64,000 nucleotides of DNA from Burkholderiaceae bacterium. GTDB lineage: Bacteria > Pseudomonadota > Gammaproteobacteria > Burkholderiales > Burkholderiaceae_C. The stretch is taken from the NCBI GenBank assembly GCA_017992055.1, contig JAGOPK010000019.1, positions 1 through 64,000 of the forward strand, read 5' to 3'. A model generated the notes under the pieces. That model made no database searches and was not told where the DNA came from. It saw only the letters and a list, made by a program, of their open reading frames with translations. The position numbers and the translations under genes are program-made. Shown here one piece after another: positions 1 through 11,220 of the stretch (its first letter is position 1; every line of letters begins with the position of its first letter).

Positions 1-128
1 CACACCGGGCCGCCCAGCTTCTGCGCGGCTTCCACCGCCTCCTGCACCGTGAACGCGGCAATTCCGCGCGGCACCGGCACGTTGAACTGGCGCAGGATGT
101 CCTTGCCTTGGTATTCGTGGATCTTCAA
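1..128 (-). CDS. sucC: Succinyl-CoA ligase (ADP-forming) beta subunit, N-terminal fragment
   Basis: Only the first 42 codons lie in the window; the gene runs off its left edge. The N-terminus [15 protein letters not shown], followed by VPVPRG and [18 protein letters not shown], is the typical start of SucC and opens its ATP-grasp domain. The enzyme interconverts succinyl-CoA and succinate with substrate-level phosphorylation in the TCA cycle. The start codon is TTG at 126-128, chosen because GAGGAG (135-140) sits six bases upstream and no in-frame ATG fits. It lies on the same strand as the GntR gene and next to the methylmalonyl-CoA module, whose product is succinyl-CoA. A malate-CoA ligase beta chain is possible but less likely from the N-terminus alone. 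Confidence 0.85.
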   Translation of the reverse strand, partial: MKIHEYQGKDILRQFNVPVPRGIAAFTVQEAVEAAQKLGGPV

Positions 129-213
129 AGCATGCTCCTCGGTTGGGGGACGGTGCGAAAGTGTGCGGTGCTTGTCTGACCGCTGGCTGATGAACGGGGG
201 CCGGCGCCGCGCT

Positions 214-873
214 TCATTGCGCCGCGGCTTCCAGGCCGTTGTCGAAATGCGCGCGGGTCAGGCGGCGCGCGGCCTCGGCATCACCGGCGGCGATGGCGGC
301 CATGATGGCGCGGTGCTCGGCCAGCGATTCTTCGAGGCGGCCCTGCTTGAACAGCGAGTGGTGGCGGTTGAGCTTCATCACCTTGCGCAAGTCGGTGACG
401 ATCTGCTGCGTCCAGCGGTTGCCGGCCAGCTCCAGCAGGCGCAGGTGGAAGCGCTCATTGCTGGCGAAGAAGGCATCGCGCTGCTGCACCTGGCTTTCCA
501 GCAGGCCGTGCAGGGCCTGCAGCTCGGCTTTCTGCGCGGCATCGGCACGCTGGGCCACCACCGCCGCGGCATCACTCTCCAGCAGGGCCAGCAGGTGGTA
601 GACCTGGGCCACGTCGTCGCGGCTCATCTCGGTGACATAGGCGCCGCGCCGCACCTTCATCGTCACCAGGCCTTCGACGGCCAGCACCTTCAGCGCCTCG
701 CGCAGCGGCGTGCGGCTGATGCCGTATTCCAGCGCCAGCTTCTGCTCGTCGATCCAGCTGCCGGGCTCCAGCTCGCGGTTGAAGATCTGCTGGCGCAGGC
801 GCTCGGCCACGTCCTCGTACAGCGCACGGGGGGTCAGCGGGCGGGCGGCGGCAAGCGAGGCGGTGACGGACAC
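214..873 (-). CDS. GntR-family (FadR/FCD subfamily) transcriptional regulator
   Basis: 219 aa. Residues about 10-80 form a winged helix-turn-helix of the GntR type, with the core [22 protein letters not shown]. The C-terminal two thirds is an all-helical FCD ligand-binding domain, with the [11 protein letters not shown] and [18 protein letters not shown] stretches typical of that domain. It is divergent from mcm, with a 19-base palindrome between the two genes, so it probably controls the methylmalonyl/propionyl-CoA operon and its own promoter. The effector is unknown; an acyl-CoA or organic acid is a guess. The start is a GTG with no clear Shine-Dalgarno sequence. The next gene on this strand is sucC, 85 bases downstream. 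Confidence 0.88.
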   Translation of the reverse strand: MSVTASLAAARPLTPRALYEDVAERLRQQIFNRELEPGSWIDEQKLALEYGISRTPLREALKVLAVEGLVTMKVRRGAYVTEMSRDDVAQVYHLLALLESDAAAVVAQRADAAQKAELQALHGLLESQVQQRDAFFASNERFHLRLLELAGNRWTQQIVTDLRKVMKLNRHHSLFKQGRLEESLAEHRAIMAAIAAGDAEAARRLTRAHFDNGLEAAAQ

Positions 874-924
874 GGTGGCGAGGGTGGCCGGCTGTCGCGG
901 TGGCGTCAGCCTGGTGTGAGGGAA

Positions 925-963
925 TTGAATTCATAATTATGCATCATGCATAATGCGTGACAA
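925..963. promoter_or_regulatory. Divergent overlapping promoters and palindromic operator of gntR and mcm
   Basis: ATTATGCA-TCA-TGCATAAT at 936-954 is a perfect 8-base inverted repeat with a 3-base centre in an AT-rich island. On the plus strand TTGAAT (925-930) and CATAAT (949-954) are 18 bases apart and point at mcm. On the minus strand TTGTCA (963-958) and CATAAT (941-936) are 16 bases apart and point at gntR. Both -10 boxes lie inside the palindrome, so one bound dimer could block both promoters. Seen in sequence; binding by the adjacent GntR protein is inferred. Confidence 0.6.
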
Positions 964-997
964 CCCTGATACCAGACCGTCGCAAGGACGCCGCAGC

Positions 998-3169
998 ATG
1001 TCGCAGAGCCCTGAATTCAACCCCGCCACCCTCGAACAATGGGCCAAGGCCGCGGCCAAGTCGGCACCCGGCGGCGATGTGGCGGCGCTGGACTGGATCA
1101 CGCCCGAGGGCCTGACCGTGAAGCCGCTGTACACCGCGGCCGACGTTGCCGAGCTGCCGTTCACCAACACCTTGCCGGGCTTCGAGCCCTTCATCCGCGG
1201 CCCGCAGGCCACGATGTATGCGGTGCGGCCCTGGACCATCCGCCAGTACGCGGGCTTCTCCACCGCCGAAGAAAGCAATGCCTTCTACCGCAAGGCCCTG
1301 GCGGCCGGCGGCCAGGGCGTCAGCGTGGCCTTCGACCTGGCCACGCACCGCGGCTACGACAGCGACCATCCGCGCGTGACCGGCGACGTCGGCAAGGCCG
1401 GCGTGGCCATCGACAGCGTGGAGGACATGAAGATCTTGTTCGACGGCATCCCGCTGGACAAGGTGAGCGTGTCCATGACCATGAACGGCGCCGTGCTGCC
1501 GGTGCTGGCCGGTTATGTGGTGGCGGCCGAGGAGCAGGGCGTGTCGCAGGACAAGCTCAGCGGCACCATCCAGAACGACATCCTGAAGGAGTTCATGGTC
1601 CGCAACACTTACATCTACGGCCCCGAGCCGAGCATGCGGATCATCGGCGACATCATCGAGTACACGGCCAGGAACATGCCGAAGTTCAACTCGATCAGCA
1701 TCTCCGGCTATCACATGCAGGAGGCCGGCGCCAACCAGGCGCTGGAGCTGGCCTTCACGCTGGCCGATGGCAAGGAGTATGTGAAGACGGCGCTGGCCAA
1801 GGGCCTGGACGTGGACGACTTTGCCGGCCGGCTGTCGTTCTTCTGGGCCATCGGCATGAACTTCTATCTGGAGATCGCCAAGATGCGCGCGGCCCGTCTG
1901 CTGTGGACGCGCATCATGAAGGGCTTCAATGCCAAGAACCCCAAGAGCCTGATGCTGCGCACCCACTGCCAGACCTCGGGCTGGAGCCTGACCGAGCAGG
2001 ACCCGTACAACAACGTGGTGCGCACCACCATCGAGGCCATGGCCGCGGTGTTTGGCGGCACGCAAAGCCTGCACACCAACAGCTTCGACGAGGCGATCGC
2101 GCTGCCCACCGAGTTCTCGGCGCGCATCGCCCGCAACACCCAGCTGATCATCCAGGAAGAGACCCACATCACCAACGTCGTCGACCCCTGGGCCGGCAGC
2201 TACATGATGGAGAAGCTGACCCAGGACATGGCCGACAAGGCCTGGTCCATCCTCGAGGAGGTCGAGGCCCTGGGCGGCATGACCCGCGCGGTGGACTCGG
2301 GCTGGGCCAAGCTGAAGATCGAGGCCAGCGCGGCCGAGAAGCAGGCGCGCATCGACAGCGGCAAGGACGTGATCGTCGGCGTCAACAAGTACAAGCTGAA
2401 GACCCAGGACAAGGTCGACATCCTGGAGGTGGACAACGTGGCCGTGCGCGAGGCGCAGATCCAGCGCCTGCAGCAGGTCAAGGCCGGCCGCGACACGGCC
2501 AAGGTGCAGGCCGCGCTGGCCGCGCTGACCGCGGCGGCCGAGAGCGGCCAGGGCAATCTGCTGGACCTGGCCATCCAGGCCGTGCGCCTGCGCGCCACGG
2601 TGGGCGAGATCAGCGACGCGCTGGAGCAGGTGTTCGGCCGCCACCGCGCCGACATCCAGAAGGTCACCGGCGTGTATGCCGCGGCCTACGACTCGGCCGA
2701 GGGCTGGGACAAGCTGAAGACCGAGATCGCCGCCTTTGCCGACGAGGCCGGGCGCCGGCCGCGGGTGATGATCGCCAAGCTGGGCCAGGACGGCCACGAC
2801 CGCGGCGCCAAGGTGGTGGCCACGGCCTTTGCCGACCTGGGCTATGACGTGGACATCGGCCCGCTGTTCCAGACGCCCGAGGAATGCGCCCGCCAGGCCA
2901 TCGAGAACGATGTGCATGCGGTGGGCATCAGCACCCTGGCCGCCGGCCACAAGACCCTGGTGCCGGCCATCATCGCCGAGCTGCGCAAGCAGGGCGCCGA
3001 CGACATCATCGTCTTCGTCGGCGGCGTGATCCCGCAGCAGGACTACGGCTTCCTCTACGACGCCGGCGTCAAGGGCATCTACGGTCCGGGCACGCCGATC
3101 CCGGTCAGCGCCAAGGACGTGCTGGAGCAGATCCGCGCCGCCCAGGGCAGCCAGGCCACGCCGGCCTGA
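998..3169 (+). CDS. scpA: Methylmalonyl-CoA mutase, single-chain adenosylcobalamin enzyme
   Basis: 723 aa, the usual length for a homodimeric mutase. It interconverts (R)-methylmalonyl-CoA and succinyl-CoA. An N-terminal TIM-barrel substrate domain (about 1-540, with [11 protein letters not shown] and [13 protein letters not shown]) is followed by a cobalamin-binding Rossmann domain. That domain has the base-off B12 motif GQDGHDRGA with cobalt ligand His600, then [10 protein letters not shown] and VGGVIP. The ATG at 998 is preferred over ATG 953 because AAGGA (984-988) is correctly spaced and 953 lies inside the promoter palindrome. It is the first gene of the propionyl-CoA operon. No cobalamin riboswitch is seen in the short upstream gap. 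ICM/HCM-type mutases are less likely given the full single-chain architecture. Confidence 0.96.
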   Translation: MSQSPEFNPATLEQWAKAAAKSAPGGDVAALDWITPEGLTVKPLYTAADVAELPFTNTLPGFEPFIRGPQATMYAVRPWTIRQYAGFSTAEESNAFYRKALAAGGQGVSVAFDLATHRGYDSDHPRVTGDVGKAGVAIDSVEDMKILFDGIPLDKVSVSMTMNGAVLPVLAGYVVAAEEQGVSQDKLSGTIQNDILKEFMVRNTYIYGPEPSMRIIGDIIEYTARNMPKFNSISISGYHMQEAGANQALELAFTLADGKEYVKTALAKGLDVDDFAGRLSFFWAIGMNFYLEIAKMRAARLLWTRIMKGFNAKNPKSLMLRTHCQTSGWSLTEQDPYNNVVRTTIEAMAAVFGGTQSLHTNSFDEAIALPTEFSARIARNTQLIIQEETHITNVVDPWAGSYMMEKLTQDMADKAWSILEEVEALGGMTRAVDSGWAKLKIEASAAEKQARIDSGKDVIVGVNKYKLKTQDKVDILEVDNVAVREAQIQRLQQVKAGRDTAKVQAALAALTAAAESGQGNLLDLAIQAVRLRATVGEISDALEQVFGRHRADIQKVTGVYAAAYDSAEGWDKLKTEIAAFADEAGRRPRVMIAKLGQDGHDRGAKVVATAFADLGYDVDIGPLFQTPEECARQAIENDVHAVGISTLAAGHKTLVPAIIAELRKQGADDIIVFVGGVIPQQDYGFLYDAGVKGIYGPGTPIPVSAKDVLEQIRAAQGSQATPA

Positions 3170-3190
3170 GCCCCGCACAGCTGCCGGGGC
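3170..3190 (+). other. Small intergenic hairpin between mcm and the GNAT gene
   Basis: GCCCCG (3170-3175) pairs perfectly with CGGGGC (3185-3190) around a 9-base loop. It starts right after the mcm stop codon and ends one base before the next ATG, so it covers the place where a ribosome-binding site would be. It could protect the mcm 3' end or dampen translation of the GNAT gene. Seen in sequence; function inferred. Confidence 0.35.
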
Positions 3191-3191
3191 C

Positions 3192-3653
3192 ATGGTGCTT
3201 GCCTCCCATCCGCGGTTCTCGCTGGTTCCGGCCGACGAGGACGATTTTGAATCGCTGCTGGCCCTGCGCCTGGCGGCCATGCGCGAGAGCCTGGAACGTG
3301 TGGGCCGCTTCGACCCGCAGCGCGCGCGCGAGCGGCTGTCGCGCGGCTTCGACCCGCGCCACACGCGCAAGATCCGGCTCGACGGCGGCATCGTCGGCTT
3401 CGTGGTCGTGATCCCGCGCGCCGACGATCTGCTGCTGGACCACCTCTACATCGATCCTTCGGCCCAGGGCCTGGGCATCGGCAGCTGGGTCATGCAGCAG
3501 GTGCTGGCCAATGCCGATGCACGTGGCCTGCCGGTGGCGGTGACGGCGCTCAAGCACAGCGCGGCCAACCGCTTCTACCAGCGCCACGGCTTTGTGCTGG
3601 AGCATGAGAGCGACTGGGACCTGCACTACCAGAGGCCGGTGCCCCATGGATGA
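3192..3653 (+). CDS. GNAT-family N-acetyltransferase
   Basis: 153 aa single GNAT domain. The acetyl-CoA pyrophosphate loop is QGLGIG at residues 92-97 (motif A), preceded by the beta-4 strand [11 protein letters not shown]. Motif B follows as [17 protein letters not shown] near residue 123. The substrate cannot be read from sequence; protein lysine, an amino acid or a small amine are all possible. It sits inside the propionyl-CoA operon between mcm and meaB, and its stop overlaps the meaB start by eight bases, so translation is probably coupled. The start codon has no good Shine-Dalgarno sequence and lies just after a hairpin. The location suggests, without proof, a role in acylation control of the neighbouring enzymes. 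Confidence 0.85.
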   Translation: MVLASHPRFSLVPADEDDFESLLALRLAAMRESLERVGRFDPQRARERLSRGFDPRHTRKIRLDGGIVGFVVVIPRADDLLLDHLYIDPSAQGLGIGSWVMQQVLANADARGLPVAVTALKHSAANRFYQRHGFVLEHESDWDLHYQRPVPHG

Positions 3654-4689
3654 GCTGTCGGCTGAATCGTCGGCCGAGTTGCCGGCGGCCGACCGGGCGC
3701 TGGCCGATGCCGTGCTGGGCGACGATGCGGCGCGCCGCCGCCGTGCCGTGGCCAAGACCATCACGCTGCTGGAATCGACCCGGCCCGAGCACCGCGCCCG
3801 CGCCGATGCGCTGCTGAATGCGCTGCTGCCGCACAGCGGCCGCTCGTTCCGCCTGGGCATCAGCGGTGTGCCCGGCGTGGGCAAGAGCACCTTCATCGAG
3901 GCCCTGGGCCTGCACCTGATCGCACGTGGCCACCGCGTCGCGGTGCTGGCCGTGGACCCCTCGTCCAGCATCTCGGGCGGCTCCATCCTCGGCGACAAGA
4001 CGCGCATGGAGCGGCTGTCGATGGACGAGCGCGCCTACATCCGCCCCAGCCCCAGCAGCGGCACGCTGGGCGGCGTGGCCGCCAAGACCCGCGAGGCCCT
4101 GCTGGTGTGCGAGGCCGCCGGCCACGACATCGCCATCGTCGAGACCGTGGGCGTGGGCCAGAGCGAAACCGCGGTGGCCGGCATGACCGACATGTTCGTG
4201 CTGCTGCAGCTGCCCAATGCCGGCGATGACCTGCAGGCCATCAAGAAGGGCGTGATGGAGCTGGCCGACCTGGTGGTGATCAACAAGGCCGACATCGACG
4301 AGGCCGCGGCCACGCGGGCACGCTCGCAGATCACTTCGTCGCTGCGCCTGATCGCCAGCATGGGCGCGCACGGCCATCCCGACCACGGCCTGGCCCAGTG
4401 GCAGCCCCAGGTGCTGCAGCTCAGTGCGCTGAAGGGCTCGGGCCTGGACGAGTTCTGGGCTGCGGTGAGCCGCTTCCGCGAGTTGCAGACCGCCAACGGC
4501 GGCCTGGCTGCGCGCCGCCACCAGCAGGACCAGGCCTGGATGTGGGAACGCATCGACGCCGGGCTGAAGCAGCGTTTCCACACCCATCCGGCGGTGCAGC
4601 AGGCGCTGCCGGTGCTCAGCGACGACGTGCGCGCCGGCCGCGTGGCGGCCTCGGTGGCCGCCCGCCGCCTGCTCGAACTGTTTGATTGA
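3646..4689 (+). CDS. meaB: Methylmalonyl-CoA mutase-associated GTPase MeaB (ArgK type)
   Basis: 347 aa G3E-family P-loop GTPase. It is the chaperone that gates cobalamin loading and protects methylmalonyl-CoA mutase from inactivation. The Walker A motif is GVPGVGKS at residues 74-81. It is followed by [18 protein letters not shown], the switch region with ETVGVGQSE, and the guanine-specificity motif NKAD. The N-terminal helical part and C-terminal dimerisation arm are full length. The ATG at 3646 lies inside the end of the GNAT gene (ATGGATGA overlap). Its place in the operon with mcm supports the MeaB role rather than the old 'arginine/ornithine kinase' name. Confidence 0.95.
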   Translation: MDELSAESSAELPAADRALADAVLGDDAARRRRAVAKTITLLESTRPEHRARADALLNALLPHSGRSFRLGISGVPGVGKSTFIEALGLHLIARGHRVAVLAVDPSSSISGGSILGDKTRMERLSMDERAYIRPSPSSGTLGGVAAKTREALLVCEAAGHDIAIVETVGVGQSETAVAGMTDMFVLLQLPNAGDDLQAIKKGVMELADLVVINKADIDEAAATRARSQITSSLRLIASMGAHGHPDHGLAQWQPQVLQLSALKGSGLDEFWAAVSRFRELQTANGGLAARRHQQDQAWMWERIDAGLKQRFHTHPAVQQALPVLSDDVRAGRVAASVAARRLLELFD

Positions 4690-4723
4690 ACCGAACCCAG
4701 CCAATCCCACCGAGGAGAATTCC

Positions 4724-6256
<1,533 letters not shown>

Positions 6257-6276
6257 GCGCGCGCCAGGAGCACAAC

Positions 6277-8307
6277 ATGTTCAAGAAGATCCTGATTGCC
6301 AACCGCGGCGAAATCGCCTGCCGCGTCATCAAGACCGCCCGCCGCATGGGCATTGCCACGGTGGCCGTGTATTCCGAGGCCGACCGCGACGCACGCCATG
6401 TGGAACTGGCCGACGAGGCCGTGTTCATCGGTGCCGCGCCCAGCCGCGAGAGCTATCTGGTGGCCGACAAGATCATCGCCGCGGCCAAGGCCACCGGCGC
6501 CGAGGCCGTGCACCCGGGCTACGGCTTCCTGTCCGAGAACGAGGACTTCGCCCGCCGCGTCGAGGAAGAAGGCATCGCCTTCATCGGCCCCAAGCACTAC
6601 AGCATCGCGGCCATGGGCGACAAGATCGCGTCCAAGAAGCTGGCGAACGAAGCCCGGGTCAACACCATCCCGGGCTGGAACGAGGCCATCGCCTCGCCCG
6701 AGCAGGCGGTGCAGATCGCCAAGGACATCGGCTATCCGGTGATGATCAAGGCCAGCGCCGGCGGCGGTGGCAAGGGCCTGCGCGTGGCCTTCAACGACAA
6801 GGAGGCCTTCGACGGCTTCTCGTCCTGCCGCAACGAGGCCAAGAACAGCTTTGGCGATGACCGCGTGTTCATCGAGAAGTTTGTCGAGAGCCCGCGCCAC
6901 ATCGAGATCCAGGTGCTGGGCGACGGCCATGGCAACGTGGTCTACCTGCACGAGCGTGAATGCTCGATCCAGCGCCGCCACCAGAAGGTGATCGAGGAGG
7001 CGCCGTCGCCCTTCATCAGCGAGGCCACGCGAAAGGCCATGGGCGAGCAGGCCGTGGCCCTGGCCAAGGCGGTGAAGTACCAGAGCGCCGGCACGGTGGA
7101 GTTCGTGGTCGGCAAGGACCAGAGCTTCTACTTCCTGGAGATGAACACCCGGCTGCAGGTCGAGCACCCGGTCACCGAATGCATCACCGGGCTGGACCTG
7201 GTGGAGCAGATGATCCGCGTGGCCGCCGGCGAGAAGCTGGGCTTCACGCAAGAGCAGATCCCGCGCCGCGGCTGGGCCATCGAATGCCGCATCAATGCCG
7301 AGGACCCGTTCCGCGGCTTCCTGCCGTCCACCGGCCGCCTGGTGCGCTACCTGCCGCCGCCGACCACGATGGAGGCCGCGCTGCCGGTGCCCGAGGGGGG
7401 TGGCGTGCGCGTGGACACCGGCGTCTACGAAGGCGGCGAGATCCCGATGTTCTACGACTCGATGATCGCCAAGCTGATCGTGCACGGCGTCGACCGGGCC
7501 GATGCCATCGACAAGATGCGCGAGGCGCTCAACGGCTTCGTCATCCGCGGCATCGCCAGCAACATCCCGTTCCAGAGCGCGCTGCTGGCCCATCCGCGCT
7601 TTGTCAGCGGCGACTTCAACACCGGCTTCATCGCCGAGCACTATCCCAAGGGCTTCTCGGCCGGCGACGTGCCGCACGACGACCCCGATTTCCTGGTGGC
7701 CCTGGCCGCTGCCGTGCACCGCCGCTACCGCGACCGCGCCGCCGGCATCAGCGGCCAGCTGCCCGGCCACGGCGTGCAGATCGGCGAGCAGTTCGTCGTC
7801 GTCGTCAAGGGGCCGGCCGGCGTGCACCGCCATGTGCCGGTGCGCGTGCAGGCCAATGGCGCCACCGTGGTCACGGTCGAGGGCGGTGCCAGCTACAGCA
7901 TCGACAAGGACTGGCGCTTCAATGCCATCCGCGCCCAGGGCCGCTGCAATGACCGCGCCTTCACCGCCCAGGTCGAGCGCCAGGGCCTGTGGCTGCGTGT
8001 GGCCCACGATGGCTTGGGCCTGGAGGCCCAGGTGCTGAGCCCGCGCGCCGCCGAGTTGCTGCGCCTGATGCCCTTCAAGGCGCCGGCCGACATGAGCAAG
8101 TTCCTGCTGTCGCCGATGCCCGGCCTGCTGGTGGACCTGGCAGTCCAGCCCGGCCAGACCGTGCAGGCCGGCGAGCGCCTGGCGGTGATCGAGGCCATGA
8201 AGATGGAGAACATCCTCACCGCCACCCAGGACGGCGTGGTCAAGCAGGTGCTGGCGGCCAAGGGCGAGAGCCTGGCGGTGGATCAGCCCATCATCGCCTT
8301 CGAATGA
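6277..8307 (+). CDS. pccA: Propionyl-CoA carboxylase alpha (biotin carboxylase/BCCP) subunit
   Basis: 676 aa. Domains in order: biotin carboxylase N-domain (1-115, opening [17 protein letters not shown]); ATP-grasp (about 116-320, with [12 protein letters not shown] and [13 protein letters not shown]); biotin carboxylase C-domain (about 330-450); a BT linker that docks the beta subunit; and the biotinyl domain with EAMKMEN, biotinylated lysine at residue 642. It carboxylates its own biotin with bicarbonate and ATP. The start at 6277 follows CAGGAG six bases upstream; a longer upstream reading frame overlaps pccB and has no support. It lies 20 bases after pccB and abuts the VOC gene. Confidence 0.95.
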   Translation: MFKKILIANRGEIACRVIKTARRMGIATVAVYSEADRDARHVELADEAVFIGAAPSRESYLVADKIIAAAKATGAEAVHPGYGFLSENEDFARRVEEEGIAFIGPKHYSIAAMGDKIASKKLANEARVNTIPGWNEAIASPEQAVQIAKDIGYPVMIKASAGGGGKGLRVAFNDKEAFDGFSSCRNEAKNSFGDDRVFIEKFVESPRHIEIQVLGDGHGNVVYLHERECSIQRRHQKVIEEAPSPFISEATRKAMGEQAVALAKAVKYQSAGTVEFVVGKDQSFYFLEMNTRLQVEHPVTECITGLDLVEQMIRVAAGEKLGFTQEQIPRRGWAIECRINAEDPFRGFLPSTGRLVRYLPPPTTMEAALPVPEGGGVRVDTGVYEGGEIPMFYDSMIAKLIVHGVDRADAIDKMREALNGFVIRGIASNIPFQSALLAHPRFVSGDFNTGFIAEHYPKGFSAGDVPHDDPDFLVALAAAVHRRYRDRAAGISGQLPGHGVQIGEQFVVVVKGPAGVHRHVPVRVQANGATVVTVEGGASYSIDKDWRFNAIRAQGRCNDRAFTAQVERQGLWLRVAHDGLGLEAQVLSPRAAELLRLMPFKAPADMSKFLLSPMPGLLVDLAVQPGQTVQAGERLAVIEAMKMENILTATQDGVVKQVLAAKGESLAVDQPIIAFE

Positions 8308-8318
8308 GGAGCGCCACC

Positions 8319-8801
8319 ATGAGCAGCAAGCCGTTCCGCATCCTCGGCATCCAGCAGATCGCCATCGGCGGTCCCGACAAGCAGCGGCTGAAGTCGCTGT
8401 GGGTGGACATGCTGGGCCTGACGGTCAAGAGCACCTTCGTCAGCGAGCGCGAGAACGTCGACGAGGACATCTGCGCGCTGGGCCAGGGCCCGCATGCGGT
8501 GGAAGTCGACCTGATGCAGCCGCTGGACCCGGACAAGAAGCCGGCCGTGCACACCACGCCGCTGAACCATGTGGGCCTGTGGGTCGACAACCTGCCCGCG
8601 GCCGTGCAGTGGATGACGGCCAACGGCGTGCGCTTTGCGCCCGGCGGCATCCGCCCGGGCGCGGCCGGCCACGACATCTGCTTCATCCATCCCAAGGGCA
8701 ACGAACAGTTCCCGCTGGGCGGCGAGGGCGTGCTGATCGAGCTGGTGCAGGCCCCGGCCGAGGTGGTGGCGGCCCTGGGCGGGGCGGCGCCATCGGCGTG
8801 A
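8319..8801 (+). CDS. VOC-family protein, probable methylmalonyl-CoA epimerase
   Basis: 160 aa with two beta-alpha-beta-beta-beta vicinal-oxygen-chelate repeats. The position at the end of the mcm-meaB-pccB-pccA operon predicts epimerase, converting the (S)-methylmalonyl-CoA from carboxylation into the (R) form the mutase needs. The classical epimerase ligands are His12, Gln65, His91 and Glu141. Here the likely equivalents are Gln12 or Gln13, Glu62, His84 and Glu141, so the first histidine is missing. The activity is therefore an inference from context, and a glyoxalase-like lyase is possible. The start at 8319 is set by GAGGAG at 8306-8311, which overlaps the pccA stop; ATG 8304 has no ribosome-binding site. 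Confidence 0.7.
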   Translation: MSSKPFRILGIQQIAIGGPDKQRLKSLWVDMLGLTVKSTFVSERENVDEDICALGQGPHAVEVDLMQPLDPDKKPAVHTTPLNHVGLWVDNLPAAVQWMTANGVRFAPGGIRPGAAGHDICFIHPKGNEQFPLGGEGVLIELVQAPAEVVAALGGAAPSA

Positions 8802-8810
8802 CTTTCTGGA

Positions 8811-8834
8811 GCAACCGGGGCCGCCCCCGGTTGC
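8811..8834 (+). terminator. Strong hairpin after the propionyl-CoA operon
   Basis: GCAACCGGGG (8811-8820) and CCCCGGTTGC (8825-8834) form a perfect 10-base-pair stem with a CCGC loop, nine bases after the VOC stop codon. There is no T-run after it, so it is not a classical intrinsic terminator. It may stop RNA exonucleases or act with Rho. Confidence 0.5.
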
Positions 8835-8901
8835 CCGGCGCTACAGCCCGGGCGCCCGCTGCCGAAGACATGGCCTGTCTTCTCCACCTCAAGGGCCGCT
8901 C

Positions 8902-10446
8902 ATGGGCAAAATCAATCTCGGGCCGCGCATGGCCCTGGCGTTCGGTGCGGTGCTGGCCCTGCTGGTGCTGACCATCCTGCTGGCCTCCTGGCGCATGCAG
9001 GTCGCGGCCAACGAGGTGCGTACCATGCTGGAACAGCCCCTGGCCAAGGAGCGCATGATCGGCGACTGGTATCGATTGGTACACACCGGCGTGCGCCGCA
9101 CCACCGCGGTGGCGCGCAGTGCCGATCCCAGCCTGGCGGCCCTGTTCGCCGAGGACACCAAGTCCAGCACCGCCCAGGCCGGCGAGCTGCAGAAGAAGAT
9201 CGAGCCGCTGCTGCAGGCCGAGGACGAGAAGCGCCTCTACGCCGAGATCATGACGCTGCGCAAGGGCTATGTGAGCGCGCGCGACGCCATCATGACAGCC
9301 AAGGACCAGGCCCAGTCCGACGTCGCCACCCAGCTGTTCGAGCAGAAGTTCATGCCCGCGGCCAAGGCCTATACCGCGTCCATGGAGGCCCTGCTGGCCC
9401 AGCAGCGCCAGGCCATCGACACCGCGGCCACGGCGATTGCGGCCGACAACCGCAGCAACATCATGGTGCTGATGGCCCTGGGCCTGGCGGCCCTGGGCGT
9501 GGGCGGCGCCTTCGCCTGGCGCATCACGCGCAGCATCACCCGGCCGGTGCAGTACGCGCTGGAATCGGCCCAGCGCATCGCCGCCGGCGATCTGTCGCAG
9601 CCGCTGCGCGCCGACAGCAGCGACGAGATCGGCCGCCTGGTGCAGGCCATGGGCCAGATGCAGGCCACGCTGTCGCAGACCATCGGCGGCATCCGCGATG
9701 CCACCGACCGCATTGCCACGGCCAGCACCGAGATCGCTTCCGGCAACAACGACTTGAGCGAGCGCACCGAGCAGACCGCCAGCAACCTGCAGCAGGCCGC
9801 CAGCTCGATGGAGCAGCTCAATGGCACGGTGCGCCAGACGGCCGATTCGGCGCGCACCGCCAACCAGCTGGTGGCCACCGCCTCCGGCGTGGCGGCGCGC
9901 GGCGGCGCGGTCGTGACCCAGGTCGTGGCGACCATGGAAGAGATCAACACCGCCTCGCGGCGCATCGCCGACATCATCGGCACCATCGATGGCATTGCCT
10001 TCCAGACCAACATCCTGGCGCTGAATGCGGCGGTCGAAGCCGCCCGCGCCGGCGAGCAGGGCCGCGGCTTTGCGGTGGTGGCCGGCGAGGTGCGCAGCCT
10101 GGCCCAGCGCTCGGCCGAGGCCGCGCGCGAGATCAAGAGCCTGATCGGCGCCTCGGTCGAGAAGGTGGCCTCGGGCAGCGAGCTGGTCGGCGATGCCGGC
10201 CGCACCATGCAGGAGATCGTGGCCTCGGTGCAGCGCGTCAGCGACATGATCGGCGAGATCAGCGCCGCCGCCTCCGAGCAGTCCGAAGGCATCGGCCAGG
10301 TCAACCGCTCGGTCACCGACCTGGACCGCATGACGCAGCAGAACGCCGCCCTGGTGGAAGAAAGCGCCGCCGCCGCGGCCAGCCTCAGCGAGCAGGCGCG
10401 GCAGCTGGCGCAGTCGGTGCAGAGCTTCCGCCTGCAGCGCGCCTGA
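8902..10446 (+). CDS. Methyl-accepting chemotaxis protein
   Basis: 514 aa inner-membrane chemoreceptor. TM1 spans about residues 11-29. A short periplasmic four-helix-bundle sensor follows (about 30-185), then TM2 (186-206), HAMP (207-260) and the cytoplasmic signalling hairpin. The tip is the highly conserved [20 protein letters not shown], followed by [14 protein letters not shown]. Many Gln/Glu pairs in the hairpin are candidate methylation sites. It has no NWETF-like C-terminal pentapeptide. The ligand is unknown. It stands alone without che genes, 100 bases after the VOC gene and beyond the hairpin, so it is probably transcribed separately. Confidence 0.93.
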   Translation: MGKINLGPRMALAFGAVLALLVLTILLASWRMQVAANEVRTMLEQPLAKERMIGDWYRLVHTGVRRTTAVARSADPSLAALFAEDTKSSTAQAGELQKKIEPLLQAEDEKRLYAEIMTLRKGYVSARDAIMTAKDQAQSDVATQLFEQKFMPAAKAYTASMEALLAQQRQAIDTAATAIAADNRSNIMVLMALGLAALGVGGAFAWRITRSITRPVQYALESAQRIAAGDLSQPLRADSSDEIGRLVQAMGQMQATLSQTIGGIRDATDRIATASTEIASGNNDLSERTEQTASNLQQAASSMEQLNGTVRQTADSARTANQLVATASGVAARGGAVVTQVVATMEEINTASRRIADIIGTIDGIAFQTNILALNAAVEAARAGEQGRGFAVVAGEVRSLAQRSAEAAREIKSLIGASVEKVASGSELVGDAGRTMQEIVASVQRVSDMIGEISAAASEQSEGIGQVNRSVTDLDRMTQQNAALVEESAAAAASLSEQARQLAQSVQSFRLQRA

Positions 10447-10546
10447 GACCGCAGCGCCGCGCTTTGCGCCAGGGCAGGTCGCCGGGGCTTCCAACACCGC
10501 CGCGGCATCGTATGCTGGGGTCCATCGGTTGATGGAGGTGCCTGCG

Positions 10547-10984
10547 ATGAAGATCCTGCTGCCCGTGGACGGCTCGGCCCATGCGCTGGCCGCCGTGCGC
10601 CATGCCCTGGCGCTGCGCGAACAGGGCCTGGCCGCCGAGATGGTGCTGGTCAATGTGCAGGAGCCGCCGTCGCTGTACGAGGTGGTCACGGCCCATGACA
10701 GCGAGGTGCTGGCCCATGTGCGCACCGACGCCGGTGCCGACCTGCTGGCGCCGGCCGAAGGCCTGCTCACCGCCGCCGGCGTGGAGTGGGAAAGCGAGGT
10801 GGCCGGCGGCGAGCCGTCCACGCTGCTGCTGGAGCTGCTGGAAAACTATGGCTGCGACGCCGTGCTGATGGGCGCGCGGGGCATGGGCGCACCCGAGGCC
10901 GGCGGCCTGGGCACGGTGGCCCAGGCCCTGGCGGCCCGCAGCCCGGTGCCGCTGACCCTGGTGCGCGCCGCCGAAGCGGGTTGA
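10547..10984 (+). CDS. Universal stress protein, UspA family
   Basis: 145 aa single Usp domain. It begins MKILLPVDGSAHALAAV, the standard first strand and helix. It ends with the ATP-binding signature G-x2-G-x9-G, seen as GARGMG...GGLGTVAQALAA, followed by SPVPLTLVR. Such proteins bind nucleotides and help survival under starvation or stress. GGAGG eight bases upstream selects the ATG at 10547 over the ATG at 10529. It lies 100 bases after the chemoreceptor gene. Confidence 0.9.
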   Translation: MKILLPVDGSAHALAAVRHALALREQGLAAEMVLVNVQEPPSLYEVVTAHDSEVLAHVRTDAGADLLAPAEGLLTAAGVEWESEVAGGEPSTLLLELLENYGCDAVLMGARGMGAPEAGGLGTVAQALAARSPVPLTLVRAAEAG

Positions 10985-11220
10985 ACCGCGGCCAAGCTTT
11001 CGTTTTGCGCGAAGGGTATATTGGGCAACGGCGTGGAAGCCGGGGGCAGCCTTCGCCGATGATCCGGTGGCGGCCCCGCCCGACGCCCAGGCGCCCACCC
11101 GGCGCGACCACCCGCCCCCGCCCACGTTCACCGATGTGAGTCGGCGGCGGTGTCCGGCGCGGGCCGCACCCCGCCTTGCCCCGTCTCCCCCTCGCCACCT
11201 TTCCAAGCCGCTGCGCCGCG

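Noticed and set aside
874-997. Cobalamin riboswitch upstream of the B12-dependent mutase
   Set aside because: The gap is only 124 bases and contains the operator/promoter; no room for, and no sign of, the B12-box core.
944-3391. 815-codon minus-strand frame opposite mcm
   Set aside because: Antisense shadow of the mutase gene; no motif and no plausible start.
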